Assembly: GCA_003448835.1 (NCBI GenBank) | Contig: DLXM01000027.1 | Coordinates: 1-13,337, forward strand | DNA length: 13,337 bases | Source of the DNA: Bacteroidota bacterium | GTDB lineage: Bacteria; Bacteroidota; Rhodothermia; Balneolales; HLUCCA01 | Direction: 5' to 3' | Shown: piece after piece, positions 1 to 8,426 of the stretch | Position numbering within the stretch: position 1 is the first letter of the stretch | Layout of the letters: every line of letters starts with the position of its first letter | Program-made: the position numbers and the translations under genes | The notes under the pieces: generated by a model | Database searches by the model: none | Seen by the model: the letters and a program-made list of their open reading frames with translations, nothing else | What the model was told of the DNA's origin: nothing

Positions 1-549
1 GCCGTTTGGTGGATCAGACAGTCAATTCTACAAGCGCTCGCTGAGCAAAGTCGAATTGTACGTTTGCCGTTGAACCGTGTTGGTGCGCTCAACAAAATTG
101 GTAAAGAACTTTCTAAGCTGGAACAAGAGTACGAGCGTATTCCATCAGCCGCAGAATTGGCCGAAAGTTTGGAAATGTCCATTACTGAGGTAGCTGATAC
201 CCTAAGGATTTCCGGACGTCACCTATCAGTTGATGCTCCTTTTGCTCAGGGTGAAGATAACCGACTTTTGGATGTCCTTGAAAATGAGGAAACTCCGAAT
301 CCTGATAATGAACTGATGGGCGAGTCGTTGAAAGTGGAAATCGAAAGAGCACTTTCTAAACTCACCAAACGTGAAGCAGAAGTAATTCGGCTTTATTTCG
401 GTATCGGACGCGAGCATTCTTTAACTCTTGAAGAAATTGGTGAACGATTTGATCTGACGCGTGAGCGAGTTCGTCAAATTAAAGAAAAAGCACTTCGGAA
501 ATTACGCCATCATAACCGTAGTATGGCTCTTAGAGCATACTTAGGTTAA
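1..549 (+). CDS. rpoD: Primary RNA polymerase sigma factor RpoD/SigA, 3' part
   Basis: This is the C-terminal 182 residues of a sigma-70 factor; the reading frame is open from base 1, so the gene starts upstream of the window. The first residues ([20 protein letters not shown]) are region 2.4, which reads the -10 element. They are followed by region 3 ([20 protein letters not shown]) and region 4, with the -35-binding helix-turn-helix [21 protein letters not shown] near the end. The match to region 2.4 and the [17 protein letters not shown] ending are typical of the housekeeping factor rather than an ECF or alternative sigma. A TTG at base 64 opens a shorter frame, but it lies inside conserved region 3 sequence and is not the start. 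The gene is followed within 25 bases by a strong terminator, so it is transcriptionally separate from the kinase gene. The family assignment is firm; its status as the only primary sigma is inferred. Confidence 0.96.
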   Translation, partial: AVWWIRQSILQALAEQSRIVRLPLNRVGALNKIGKELSKLEQEYERIPSAAELAESLEMSITEVADTLRISGRHLSVDAPFAQGEDNRLLDVLENEETPNPDNELMGESLKVEIERALSKLTKREAEVIRLYFGIGREHSLTLEEIGERFDLTRERVRQIKEKALRKLRHHNRSMALRAYLG

Positions 550-570
550 TATTTTAAGGCATTTGATGTA

Positions 571-601
571 AAGCCTCACTGAAATTCAGTGGGGCTTTTT
601 T
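571..601 (+). terminator. Rho-independent terminator after rpoD
   Basis: A 12-bp stem (AAGCCTCACTGA paired with TCAGTGGGGCTT, one T-G pair) closes a three-base AAT loop and runs into a T tract. It begins 21 bases after the rpoD stop codon and lies before the kinase start at 631, so it separates the two units. Confidence 0.93.
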
Positions 602-630
602 ATTTCTATACGCAGGTATTATCTTATTAA

Positions 631-3552
631 ATGCATAATCCGCCTCAAAAATATCTGCACTTTTCTCAACTAATCATCTTTGTGATTCAGTTGCTCGCAT
701 TTCAGTACAACTTGAGTGCACAGGGGATGCCATTTCAAAATTATTCCATCCAAAATGGACTCTCTCAATCTGTTGTTAGCGATCTAATGCAGGACCAGGA
801 TGGATATATATGGATCGCAACCGAGTATGGTCTAAATCGTTTCAATCGATTCGAATTTGAGTACTATTTCGAAGAAAACGGACTGGGTAATAATGGAGTT
901 CTTTCACTCTATCAAACCAGAGATGGACAAATTCTTGTTGGTACAGAGTCCGGACTCAACCTGTGGAATGGTCAAAGATTTACCAGATTTCCGGGTACCG
1001 AAATCTTAAATGAAATTCAGGTCACTTCAATTTTTGAGGATGAAGAAGGTGGACTCTGGATAGGAACTTCTGATGCCGGGTTATATAATTTTTTTCAGGA
1101 TAGTTTCATCTCATACAATACCAATAACGGGTTAGCAGATAATGAAATAAGAAATGTTGACCAAATGCATGATGGACAAATACTTGTAGCTACCCGCCGT
1201 GGTGTTTCGCTTATCTATGGTGGTAATGTTCGTAAAACATGGAATAGCACTAATGGATTATCTCATGAAGATGCCAGCGATATATTGGTCCGTCAGGATG
1301 GATCTTTTTGGATTGCAACCAGAAATGGAATTTCAATCTTTAAAAATGGGGTATTTTCATACCTAAATACACAGAACGGCTTGCTTCATTCAAGTGTGAC
1401 GTCCTTCGTAAAAGATGGTGAAGGTGGTGTATGGATAGGAACAGAAGCCGGGTTAAGTCATCATTCAAACGGTATTTTTCGCAATTATACTGATATGAAT
1501 GGATTGTCAAACAATGTAGTAACTACGGTAAATCAGGATTTTGAGGGAAATATCTGGGTTGGAACGTATGGTGGTGGGGTCGATATGTTGCCGGGCGAAA
1601 AATTTGTCCATTATACCGTGCAACAGGGATTACTCAGCAATATGATCACATCTTTTACGCAATCAGATGATGGATCAATATGGATTGGAACCTACGGTGG
1701 TGGGGTGTCGAGACTCAATAATGGTTTGGTTCAAAATTATACAACTATAAATGGACTAATAGACAATCAGGTTTATACAGTTTATAATACATCTGAAAAT
1801 GATATTCTAATTGGTACCCGTAACGGAATAAGTCGTTATGATAATGGTGTGATCAATTATGATTCCAGGACTTCATTACTCCCGGATCCCAAAGTTCGAC
1901 ATTTTCTTGAATCTCAAAATGGTGATTTATGGATTGCAACGTATGGTGGAGGAATTGCTCAATTTCGTGGAAATCAATTGATAAAAGTCTGGAATACCGA
2001 AAGTGGGATCATTGATAATATCGTAATGCGAATGATTGAGCGTGATGATGGATCAATTTGGGCAGCAACGTATGGTGGGATTAGTATAATTCACCTTGAT
2101 GGAAGTGTTGAATCAATTACAACTTCCGAAGGGCTCATCCAAAATAGTGTATTATCTATCTTTGAAGATCATGATGGACACGTCTGGGCGGGTACTTTTG
2201 CCGGTTTATCAAAAATAAATGAGAATCGAATTGTCAATTATAATACGGAAAACGGTCTGCACAGCAACGTAATTTATTTTATTGGACAAGATAATCTGGG
2301 AAGAATTTGGTTGGGTACAAATGATGGATTAATCCGATTCGAACATGAAATTGATAATGATATTGATGACCCGGAACGAATGAGGGACATCCTCAAATTC
2401 AAGAGATACAGTCTGGAATCCGGTTTAACCACGGATGAAATGAATGCTAATGCAATTTTTCAGGATTCGAACGGGGATTTATGGCTGGGATCAGTTTTAG
2501 GCGTTAATCATTTCAGATGGCAATTAGATCAGGACGTAAGTGTTGGTCCACCTGTACACATCGAAAGAATTCGATTATTTGATGGATATGTTCAGGTTGA
2601 TGAATCAAATGTATTCAAGCATGACCAAAATTTTATTGGTTTTGAGTTTGTCGGACTTTCATATTCTAATCCTTCTGAGGTCGTTTATGAATATCGATTA
2701 AGTGGGATTGATCAGTCATGGCAAAGAACAAAACAACGTGTTGTACGTTATACAACTTTACCTGATGGAGACTTTACTTTTGAAGTCCGTGCCCGAAACG
2801 CGGATGGATACTGGAGTGAATCGGCTGCATCGATTTCGTTTACAATACAACCGCCGGTATGGAAAAGTTGGTGGTTCATCTTGTTGTTGTTATCCGCTGT
2901 GATAATTGCAGGAATATTTTTGTACAATTATTATAAAATATCCCGTTTAGTTGACCTTGAGCGTATTCGTATTCGAATTGCCAGCGATCTTCACGATGAT
3001 GTTGGAGCGTCACTTACAGAGATCGCTTTACAAGCCGATTTTATTAAAGCTACTCAACGTGATAGTGCGCTAACTGAGTCACTACAACAAATCGGAGATA
3101 TGAGTCGACGAATTGTGACTACGATGGATGATTTTGTATGGTCGATTGATGCCAGAAACGATACATTTGGTGATTTACACGATCGAATGCAGGATTATGC
3201 TAACAATGTATTGACACCGGTAGACATTGAGCCAATCTTTCATTTCAGTGGATTCGAAAGCGGAAAGGTAATGCCGTTGGAGATACGTCAGAACTTGTAT
3301 CTTATTTATAAAGAAGCCGTAAATAATGCTGCAAAGCACTCAAAAGCGACCAGAATTGAAATAATATTTATCAGGCTCGACCAAGGATTTGAGTTAATAA
3401 TTGCCGATAATGGGGTAGGGATGCCAGAGCATATACGATCAGGTGGACATGGGATGAAAAACATGAAATTACGGGCTGCCAGGATTCATGCTCAAATAGA
3501 GATAGAAAATAAAAACGGTTTGAAAATATCGATAACAGGAAAAGGGATATGA
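631..3552 (+). CDS. Sensor histidine kinase with two Reg_prop propellers, Y_Y_Y domain and HisKA_3 kinase
   Basis: This is a 973-residue membrane sensor. A signal peptide (residues 1-31, ending NLSAQ) precedes about 14 blade-like repeats to about residue 630. Each repeat carries an 'xNGLxxNxV...DGxIWIGTxxGL' pattern, and 14 repeats would form two seven-bladed propellers. A Y_Y_Y-type beta-sandwich follows at about 640-737 (YRLSGIDQSW, FEVRARNADG), then one transmembrane helix at about 747-769. The cytoplasmic part is a HisKA_3 dimerisation domain with phospho-acceptor H788 in DLHDDVGASL, and a HATPase_c domain with N-box (E895, N898), G1 box DNGVG (926-930) and G2 box GGHGM (938-942). All key residues are present. 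Unlike hybrid two-component systems of Bacteroides it has no fused receiver or AraC domain; its receiver is the next gene, which overlaps by ATGA. The start was chosen because it gives the signal peptide; no Shine-Dalgarno precedes it. The ligand is unknown; related sensors often detect glycans, but no polysaccharide-use genes lie nearby. Confidence 0.95.
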   Translation: MHNPPQKYLHFSQLIIFVIQLLAFQYNLSAQGMPFQNYSIQNGLSQSVVSDLMQDQDGYIWIATEYGLNRFNRFEFEYYFEENGLGNNGVLSLYQTRDGQILVGTESGLNLWNGQRFTRFPGTEILNEIQVTSIFEDEEGGLWIGTSDAGLYNFFQDSFISYNTNNGLADNEIRNVDQMHDGQILVATRRGVSLIYGGNVRKTWNSTNGLSHEDASDILVRQDGSFWIATRNGISIFKNGVFSYLNTQNGLLHSSVTSFVKDGEGGVWIGTEAGLSHHSNGIFRNYTDMNGLSNNVVTTVNQDFEGNIWVGTYGGGVDMLPGEKFVHYTVQQGLLSNMITSFTQSDDGSIWIGTYGGGVSRLNNGLVQNYTTINGLIDNQVYTVYNTSENDILIGTRNGISRYDNGVINYDSRTSLLPDPKVRHFLESQNGDLWIATYGGGIAQFRGNQLIKVWNTESGIIDNIVMRMIERDDGSIWAATYGGISIIHLDGSVESITTSEGLIQNSVLSIFEDHDGHVWAGTFAGLSKINENRIVNYNTENGLHSNVIYFIGQDNLGRIWLGTNDGLIRFEHEIDNDIDDPERMRDILKFKRYSLESGLTTDEMNANAIFQDSNGDLWLGSVLGVNHFRWQLDQDVSVGPPVHIERIRLFDGYVQVDESNVFKHDQNFIGFEFVGLSYSNPSEVVYEYRLSGIDQSWQRTKQRVVRYTTLPDGDFTFEVRARNADGYWSESAASISFTIQPPVWKSWWFILLLLSAVIIAGIFLYNYYKISRLVDLERIRIRIASDLHDDVGASLTEIALQADFIKATQRDSALTESLQQIGDMSRRIVTTMDDFVWSIDARNDTFGDLHDRMQDYANNVLTPVDIEPIFHFSGFESGKVMPLEIRQNLYLIYKEAVNNAAKHSKATRIEIIFIRLDQGFELIIADNGVGMPEHIRSGGHGMKNMKLRAARIHAQIEIENKNGLKISITGKGI

Positions 3553-4208
3553 TCATGGATAAGAAAATTCATCACATTGCAATAGTTGAAGACAATGAAA
3601 AAATCAGAGATTTAATTCAAAAATATCTGTTGCTTCAAAATGATATTCGATGTGATCACGCGTATGGTTCAGTTGAAAGTTTGCTCCAGGTTATGCGTGA
3701 AGGTGATATTCCTGAGATTATTTTGATGGATATCGATCTTGAAGGGATGAGTGGTATCGATGGAATGAAACTGATTAAAACAAAATATCCTGATATCGAA
3801 ATCATCATGCTTACTGTGTACCACGATTCACACAAGATATTTAATTCATTGCGTGCAGGGGCATCCGGATACTTACTCAAACATACTTCACTTCCTGAAA
3901 TCCGGGAAGCTATTGATGTGGTTATAAATGGTGGATCGCCGATGTCACCGCAAATTGCCCGTAAAGTAATTACTCATTTTAACGCACCTGAAACACCAAC
4001 AAACGATCCAAAGGTTGACTCAGGATTAACGATGCGTGAGCAGGAAATTGTAGTGGGACTCGTAGATGGACTTTCCTACAAAATGATAGCAGATCGAATG
4101 GATATTTCTATCGATACCGTCAGAGCGCACATCCGCAACATTTACAAAAAACTACACGTGAATTCTAAAGCAGAAGTAATAGCAAAATCCCTTCGCGGCG
4201 AGATCTGA
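3549..4208 (+). CDS. NarL/FixJ-family response regulator, partner of the upstream kinase
   Basis: This 219-residue protein has an N-terminal receiver domain: acidic residues E14-D15, phospho-acceptor D61 in ILMDIDLEGM, switch residue T89 in MLTVYHD and K111 in GYLLKHT. A C-terminal LuxR-type helix-turn-helix follows (LTMREQEIVVGLVDGLSYKM, then DISIDTVRAHIRNIYKKLHV). HisKA_3 kinases such as the upstream protein normally phosphorylate this regulator class, so the two are a cognate pair. The start overlaps the kinase stop (ATGA, 3549-3552), suggesting translational coupling; a second ATG at 3555 would shorten it by two residues. It is expected to bind DNA as a phosphorylated dimer. The lipoprotein and barrel genes downstream are possible targets by proximity only. 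No clear terminator follows. Confidence 0.95.
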   Translation: MIMDKKIHHIAIVEDNEKIRDLIQKYLLLQNDIRCDHAYGSVESLLQVMREGDIPEIILMDIDLEGMSGIDGMKLIKTKYPDIEIIMLTVYHDSHKIFNSLRAGASGYLLKHTSLPEIREAIDVVINGGSPMSPQIARKVITHFNAPETPTNDPKVDSGLTMREQEIVVGLVDGLSYKMIADRMDISIDTVRAHIRNIYKKLHVNSKAEVIAKSLRGEI

Positions 4209-4376
4209 AATTCACATCATCATGTTATATAACTGAAGCAAAAAAACTGCGTAATTAAACATGTGGATTTGGAATTGCTACGTTGTAATTCATGTTTTAG
4301 TATATAGCATTAACATGGTATTTATAAAGTCCAATTTCTTTGTTAGAATACTATTGTAATATCGAACAAACTCACT

Positions 4377-4382
4377 AGGAGG
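4377..4382 (+). promoter_or_regulatory. Consensus Shine-Dalgarno AGGAGG
   Basis: A perfect AGGAGG lies five bases before the ATG at 4388 and fixes the lipoprotein start. It stands out because the neighbouring plus-strand genes (kinase, barrel, DUF432, mscS, mnmD) show no recognisable site, suggesting strong translation of this gene. Confidence 0.8.
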
Positions 4383-4387
4383 CCGCC

Positions 4388-5773
4388 ATGGCAAACAAAA
4401 CTTTTAAATTATTATCGCTCAGCATGATAGCTTTGTTTATGACTGGTTGTTATACCCAGTTGGCTGTGGTTGAGCGTCCGGTACCTGTATATGTTACCGC
4501 CGATGAGCGAATTGACGAACGGGCTGAAGAAATTGAATATTTCGATGAAGACTCGTATCGAACCGGTTATGACGATGCAGTTACCGATTTGTTGTTCCGT
4601 GATTATCGCAGAAAACCAGTATTTGAATCAAACGAATACGAATTAGGGTATATGGATGGTTTCTCTGATGCAAGCTGGGAATTTTATGACAAACGCTTTA
4701 GACATCGTTACAACGCTTATCACTGGGACCCATTCTATTATGATAGCTACTGGGCATTTTATGTGAGCTGGCAATGGCACAGACCTTTTAGCTGGTACGG
4801 ATATTACGGATACAATCCATATCACTACTATAATTATCCTTACCACCACGGATTTGGTTGGATGGGATACGGATATTACGGTGGATACCCACATCATACC
4901 TGGATTGTTTATGAAGATTATAACCGACCATCAGCCAATGTTCACTATGGTCCACGAGCAAGCGGTGTATCAAGAGATCATCAATTAACTGATCGAGGAA
5001 GTGTTGTTCGAAGTGGTGATCGTTCGATAGAAAATTCCGGTCGCACAAGTGGTGTTACCCGTGGTACAACAACAACCCGTGAACGTGGAACGGTTACCGA
5101 AAGTGGTCGTACTAATACACGAACTTCCGGTGTTCGAACTACTACCACGAATCGTGGTTCTTCAGCTCGTCCATCAGGGACCAGCAGACCTAATGTAAAA
5201 AGTACTCCGACACGAAGTGGATCAAGTGGTGGCGTGAGAAGTACACCAAGTCGACCATCATCCGGAAGCCGACCTTCATCTGGTACTCGTCCGAAACCTG
5301 ATAATCGAGAAGATAGTATTGATGGAATATCAGCATCAGGAACAAGTATAGTTCCGCGATATTCAGTTTCACAACCTGCACGTGAAGTACCAGAAGTACG
5401 TGTAAATACTTCATCACGATATAGTGTAAGATCAAACGCTATGTATAATCGAATTCCACAAAGTACAGATAGATATGACAGCGGATCCGGAACTTTAAGC
5501 AGACCGGGTATGCTGGTTGGAAGTGAGAATTCATCATCCCGAAATACTTTTGGATCATCAATCCTGGATAGAAATGTCAACTCCACACTTGGCAAAATTA
5601 ATTCTGCCTTTGGAGGAACATGCAATACGGGCGTCCGAACGACTAGTACAAACCGCTCCACTAACGTTGCAACACCAACACGATCGACTAGTGTTTCAAC
5701 GCCTGCACCTACAACTACAACACGTTCTTCATCATCAACCAGACAAGGTACAAGAGACAATCGCGATAAATAA
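4388..5773 (+). CDS. Lipoprotein with Tyr/His-rich core and Ser/Thr/Arg-rich low-complexity tail
   Basis: This 461-residue protein has no recognised function. It starts with a lipoprotein signal (MANKTFKLLSLSMIALFMTG then C21), so it should be lipid-anchored in the envelope. Residues about 45-105 are acidic and fairly ordinary, with a repeated 'Y-x-x-G-Y-x-D' pattern (YRTGYDDAV, YELGYMDGF). Residues about 105-175 are extremely rich in Tyr, His, Trp and Gly (WYGYYGYNPYHYYNYPYHH). The remaining ~270 residues are dominated by Ser, Thr, Arg, Gly and Pro with degenerate short repeats (TTTTRERGT, RPSSGSRPSSGTRP, TRSTSVSTP). The tail is probably disordered and exposed; it resembles adhesive or cell-wall-associated low-complexity proteins only in composition. 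It sits alone behind its own consensus ribosome-binding site, between the two-component operon and the barrel gene. The coding call is firm because of the start context and lipobox. Confidence 0.85.
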   Translation: MANKTFKLLSLSMIALFMTGCYTQLAVVERPVPVYVTADERIDERAEEIEYFDEDSYRTGYDDAVTDLLFRDYRRKPVFESNEYELGYMDGFSDASWEFYDKRFRHRYNAYHWDPFYYDSYWAFYVSWQWHRPFSWYGYYGYNPYHYYNYPYHHGFGWMGYGYYGGYPHHTWIVYEDYNRPSANVHYGPRASGVSRDHQLTDRGSVVRSGDRSIENSGRTSGVTRGTTTTRERGTVTESGRTNTRTSGVRTTTTNRGSSARPSGTSRPNVKSTPTRSGSSGGVRSTPSRPSSGSRPSSGTRPKPDNREDSIDGISASGTSIVPRYSVSQPAREVPEVRVNTSSRYSVRSNAMYNRIPQSTDRYDSGSGTLSRPGMLVGSENSSSRNTFGSSILDRNVNSTLGKINSAFGGTCNTGVRTTSTNRSTNVATPTRSTSVSTPAPTTTTRSSSSTRQGTRDNRDK

Positions 5774-5876
5774 TAATTCACGCGAAAAAAACCTGTTCAA
5801 TTTCGATTTTCGAAGATCAATTTGACGAATTTTAGTCATTTTCAAGATTATTACGTCCATTTTAAGATAAAATCCT

Positions 5877-7328
5877 ATGAAAAGTATTAAACTATTAGCC
5901 GCACTAATAATCAGTTTTGTGCTGATATCAAGCGCAACACTTCAGGCACAAAATCGATTTGATGCACTGCGATATTCACAGACATCACCGGGATTTGATG
6001 CAAATAGTCTGTCATTGTCCGGAGCTTCATTTGCCCGTTTTAATGGATTTGGGTCTATATATGTAAACCCTGCCGTAGCCGGATTGGCGACAAAAAGTGA
6101 ATTTTCACTCGGACTCTCATCCCGCAGTGTTTCTGAAGAAACTACCTATCTGAATACGCTTACAAAATTCGATGACCAGCAAACCGGAATCTCCAACCTT
6201 GGCTATTTATTTCGATTCCCAACTGAAGCAGGAAGTCTGGTTTTAGGTGGCGGATATAATCAGATCGCAAATTTCAACCGTGCAACATCCATCAATGCAT
6301 TTAATGGAGATAACAGCATCGTAGATTATTTCCTTATTTCGCCGGGCGATCAATATTTTGAAACCGCATTCAATACCTATGCAATTGAGTACGACGAGGA
6401 GTTTGAGGAGTATTACAACACCCTTCGAGCTGATTACAACTACCGCGGGATGAATCAATATGCTGAACTTCAGGAACGTGGCCAGATGGGCGAGTTTAAT
6501 GTATTTTTGAGCACCGAATTTCAGAAAAATTTCTTTGTTGGTGGATCAGTGGGTATTGTAATGGGTGATTATCGGTACAAACGAATCTTTCTTGAAGAGG
6601 ATATGAACGGTAATTATATGGATGCTGCTTTTGACATCAATAATATTTTAAATGAGGACATTATAGATGCAACCATCCGTGGAGTAAATGCTCGCATTGG
6701 TCTTATGTTCATTCCGATTGAGGGATTAAATCTTGGACTTAGTTACACGACTAAAACCCGCATGGATATCGAAGAAACGTATAGTACAATGATCCGAACG
6801 GAGTTTTATTCTTCTGATGCCGATGGATTTAATACCTATGAAGATCTGTATGAAGGAGAAATTTCATACACAGTTACCCGTCCTTCAGTTTTGGCAGGTG
6901 GATTTGGTATCAGTGTACTTCCATTTGCTGAATTGGATGTATCCGCAGAACTAATGAATTACTCAAATATTGAAATGGGTGGTATCGGGATTATCTATGA
7001 TCGTGACGAAAATCAAGCCATATTAACAGATTTTGAAGATGTGGTAAATCTACGAGTCGGACTTACAATAAATGCATCAGAAAAAATTAAACCACGATTT
7101 GGATACGCTTTAAATCCAAGTCCACGTAAGGGGTTTAATGGTGACATTACGTATTACAGTGTCGGTGCATCGTTCATGTTATCACCGAATATAAATATGG
7201 ATGCCGGGATTCAATTTTCATCCTGGGATGATGAATTGAATTTCTATGACTATGGCACCGGATCTGCATTTAGTACTCAAAACGTTGAAAAGGTACAGGG
7301 AATGGTTGGATTTACGTTTAAATTCTGA
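5877..7328 (+). CDS. OmpP1/FadL/TodX-like outer-membrane beta-barrel protein
   Basis: This 483-residue protein has a Sec signal peptide (residues 1-24, cleavage near LQA-Q). The N-terminus after it is like FadL/OmpP1 proteins: a gene-family-typical 'LSLSGASFARFNGFGSIYVNPAVAG' block with the conserved NPA motif. Alternating hydrophobic strands run to a terminal Phe (MVGFTFKF), the usual signal for BAM-dependent barrel insertion. FadL-type barrels move hydrophobic compounds such as fatty acids across the outer membrane; in this phylum many paralogues have unknown substrates, so no substrate is claimed. The start at 5877 gives the signal peptide; no clear Shine-Dalgarno is visible. About 100 AT-rich bases separate it from the lipoprotein gene, so it may share a transcript or have its own promoter. 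A strong terminator follows. Confidence 0.8.
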   Translation: MKSIKLLAALIISFVLISSATLQAQNRFDALRYSQTSPGFDANSLSLSGASFARFNGFGSIYVNPAVAGLATKSEFSLGLSSRSVSEETTYLNTLTKFDDQQTGISNLGYLFRFPTEAGSLVLGGGYNQIANFNRATSINAFNGDNSIVDYFLISPGDQYFETAFNTYAIEYDEEFEEYYNTLRADYNYRGMNQYAELQERGQMGEFNVFLSTEFQKNFFVGGSVGIVMGDYRYKRIFLEEDMNGNYMDAAFDINNILNEDIIDATIRGVNARIGLMFIPIEGLNLGLSYTTKTRMDIEETYSTMIRTEFYSSDADGFNTYEDLYEGEISYTVTRPSVLAGGFGISVLPFAELDVSAELMNYSNIEMGGIGIIYDRDENQAILTDFEDVVNLRVGLTINASEKIKPRFGYALNPSPRKGFNGDITYYSVGASFMLSPNINMDAGIQFSSWDDELNFYDYGTGSAFSTQNVEKVQGMVGFTFKF

Positions 7329-7376
7329 TCATCTATTCAGCGATCAGACCCAACTACAATAGAATATCCAGATAAT

Positions 7377-7407
7377 AAAAAACCCGATCGTGAGATCGGG
7401 TTTTTTT
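7377..7407. terminator. Bidirectional rho-independent terminator
   Basis: AACCCGATC pairs perfectly with GATCGGGTT around a GTGA loop. It has an A tract on its left and a T tract on its right, so it can act on both strands. It lies between the convergent barrel gene (plus) and universal stress gene (minus). Confidence 0.93.
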
Positions 7408-7448
7408 GTATAAATGCGTGTTGATTGAAAATGTAATTTTCAGCCCGA

Positions 7449-8330
7449 TTATCTTATAAAATGTTTCGGATTTACACTGAGCACTGGAGCCGACACATGT
7501 CGTACTACACTTGCAGCAGTGCTACCCAACATCAAGTAATCGAGTCCGGTACGTCCAATTGTTGCAATTACGACCAAATCAAATTTGTTATCCTTGGTTT
7601 CATGAACAATGGCGTCATGTACTGATTTAAAGGTGACAATAACCCGATAGTTTACATATTTACGAACATCTGCAAAATATTTATCGGCAATCGTTGCGAG
7701 TTCTTTTTCACGAAGTTTGACATCCGCTTCAATAACCGCATCTGTATCGAATCCTTCCCGCATCAAAATATTGACCAATTCAATTTTAGCATTGGTTTCC
7801 TGAGTAATTTCAACTGCATGTGAAAATGCTTTGAAAGAGTTTTCAGAGAAATCTGTGGTAATCAAAATGTTTTGAACTGGTTTGATCACTGATTTTTCTT
7901 CCACAACCATGATAGGTGTATGCGTTAATCGAAGTGCTTTTTCAGCAACGGATCCCATTAAAAATCGAGAGAATCCGGTCCGACCATGTGTTGTAAGTAT
8001 GACCAAATCGAAATTTTTGGCGGCATCAGTTATTGCATGAGCCGGATTTCCGACACCGAGTAACGGTTTTGTCAAATATTTCGCATGAACACGTGCTTTG
8101 GCGACCTCATTGAGTCGGACTTCCACAGTTTTTTCAATTTGATCGTAGTCAACATGACCACTTAATCCAACTCCGGTGTAGTAGAAACTGTCCATTTCAC
8201 TCAGAGGGATATATGCGTGAAAAGGTGTAATTTTTCCGTCGAACAAATCTGCATAATAAGCAGCAGCCTCAAAAGCTTTGAAACTTAGTTCTGAGAAGTC
8301 GGTTGGGACTAAAATTTTAAGATTTTTCAT
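7449..8330 (-). CDS. Tandem-domain universal stress protein (UspA family)
   Basis: This 293-residue protein consists of two Usp domains, about residues 1-147 and 152-293. Each begins with a beta strand and the LVPTDFSE or LITTDFSEN motif. Each ends with the nucleotide-binding signature in the form T-T-H-G116-(9x)-G126-S127 (first domain) and A-T-I-G-(9x)-G-S (second), followed by a P-I/V-hydrophobic strand. In both, the first Gly of the classical G-2x-G-9x-G-S motif is Thr or Ala, so ATP binding is plausible but not certain. Such proteins are cytoplasmic and are induced by starvation or stress; their exact targets are rarely known. A good Shine-Dalgarno (AGAGGAG, 8337-8343 on the minus strand) fixes the start. 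It lies 96 bases downstream of corA on the same strand and may be co-transcribed. Confidence 0.92.
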   Translation of the reverse strand: MKNLKILVPTDFSELSFKAFEAAAYYADLFDGKITPFHAYIPLSEMDSFYYTGVGLSGHVDYDQIEKTVEVRLNEVAKARVHAKYLTKPLLGVGNPAHAITDAAKNFDLVILTTHGRTGFSRFLMGSVAEKALRLTHTPIMVVEEKSVIKPVQNILITTDFSENSFKAFSHAVEITQETNAKIELVNILMREGFDTDAVIEADVKLREKELATIADKYFADVRKYVNYRVIVTFKSVHDAIVHETKDNKFDLVVIATIGRTGLDYLMLGSTAASVVRHVSAPVLSVNPKHFIR

Positions 8331-8426
8331 GATATTCTCCTCTAAGATTGGTAACGGCAGTTTATTTCAAAAGTAATGTATAAAATCTAAATCAATAGAT
8401 ATTGCGATTCTCCTTACAAAAGTTGA

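Noticed and set aside
64..549. Independent short sigma-like gene starting at TTG 64
   Set aside because: The frame is open to base 1 and the upstream codons encode sigma region 2.4, so this is the tail of a longer gene.
4209..4387. Small RNA, terminator or clear promoter between the response regulator and lipoprotein genes
   Set aside because: The 179 bases are AT-rich with loose inverted repeats (CATGTTATATA and TATATAGCATTAACATG) but no T-tailed hairpin. TTTG and TAATAT near 4339-4362 are too close together to call a promoter.
4981..5781. A 266-codon open frame on the minus strand, opposite the lipoprotein tail
   Set aside because: It mirrors the repetitive Ser/Thr/Arg codons of the sense gene, which avoid antisense stops. 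Its translation is Val/Leu/Arg low complexity with no domain or ribosome-binding site.
5517..5825. A 102-codon plus-strand open frame overlapping the lipoprotein end
   Set aside because: It is a shifted frame of the low-complexity tail, with no ribosome-binding site and no recognisable domain.
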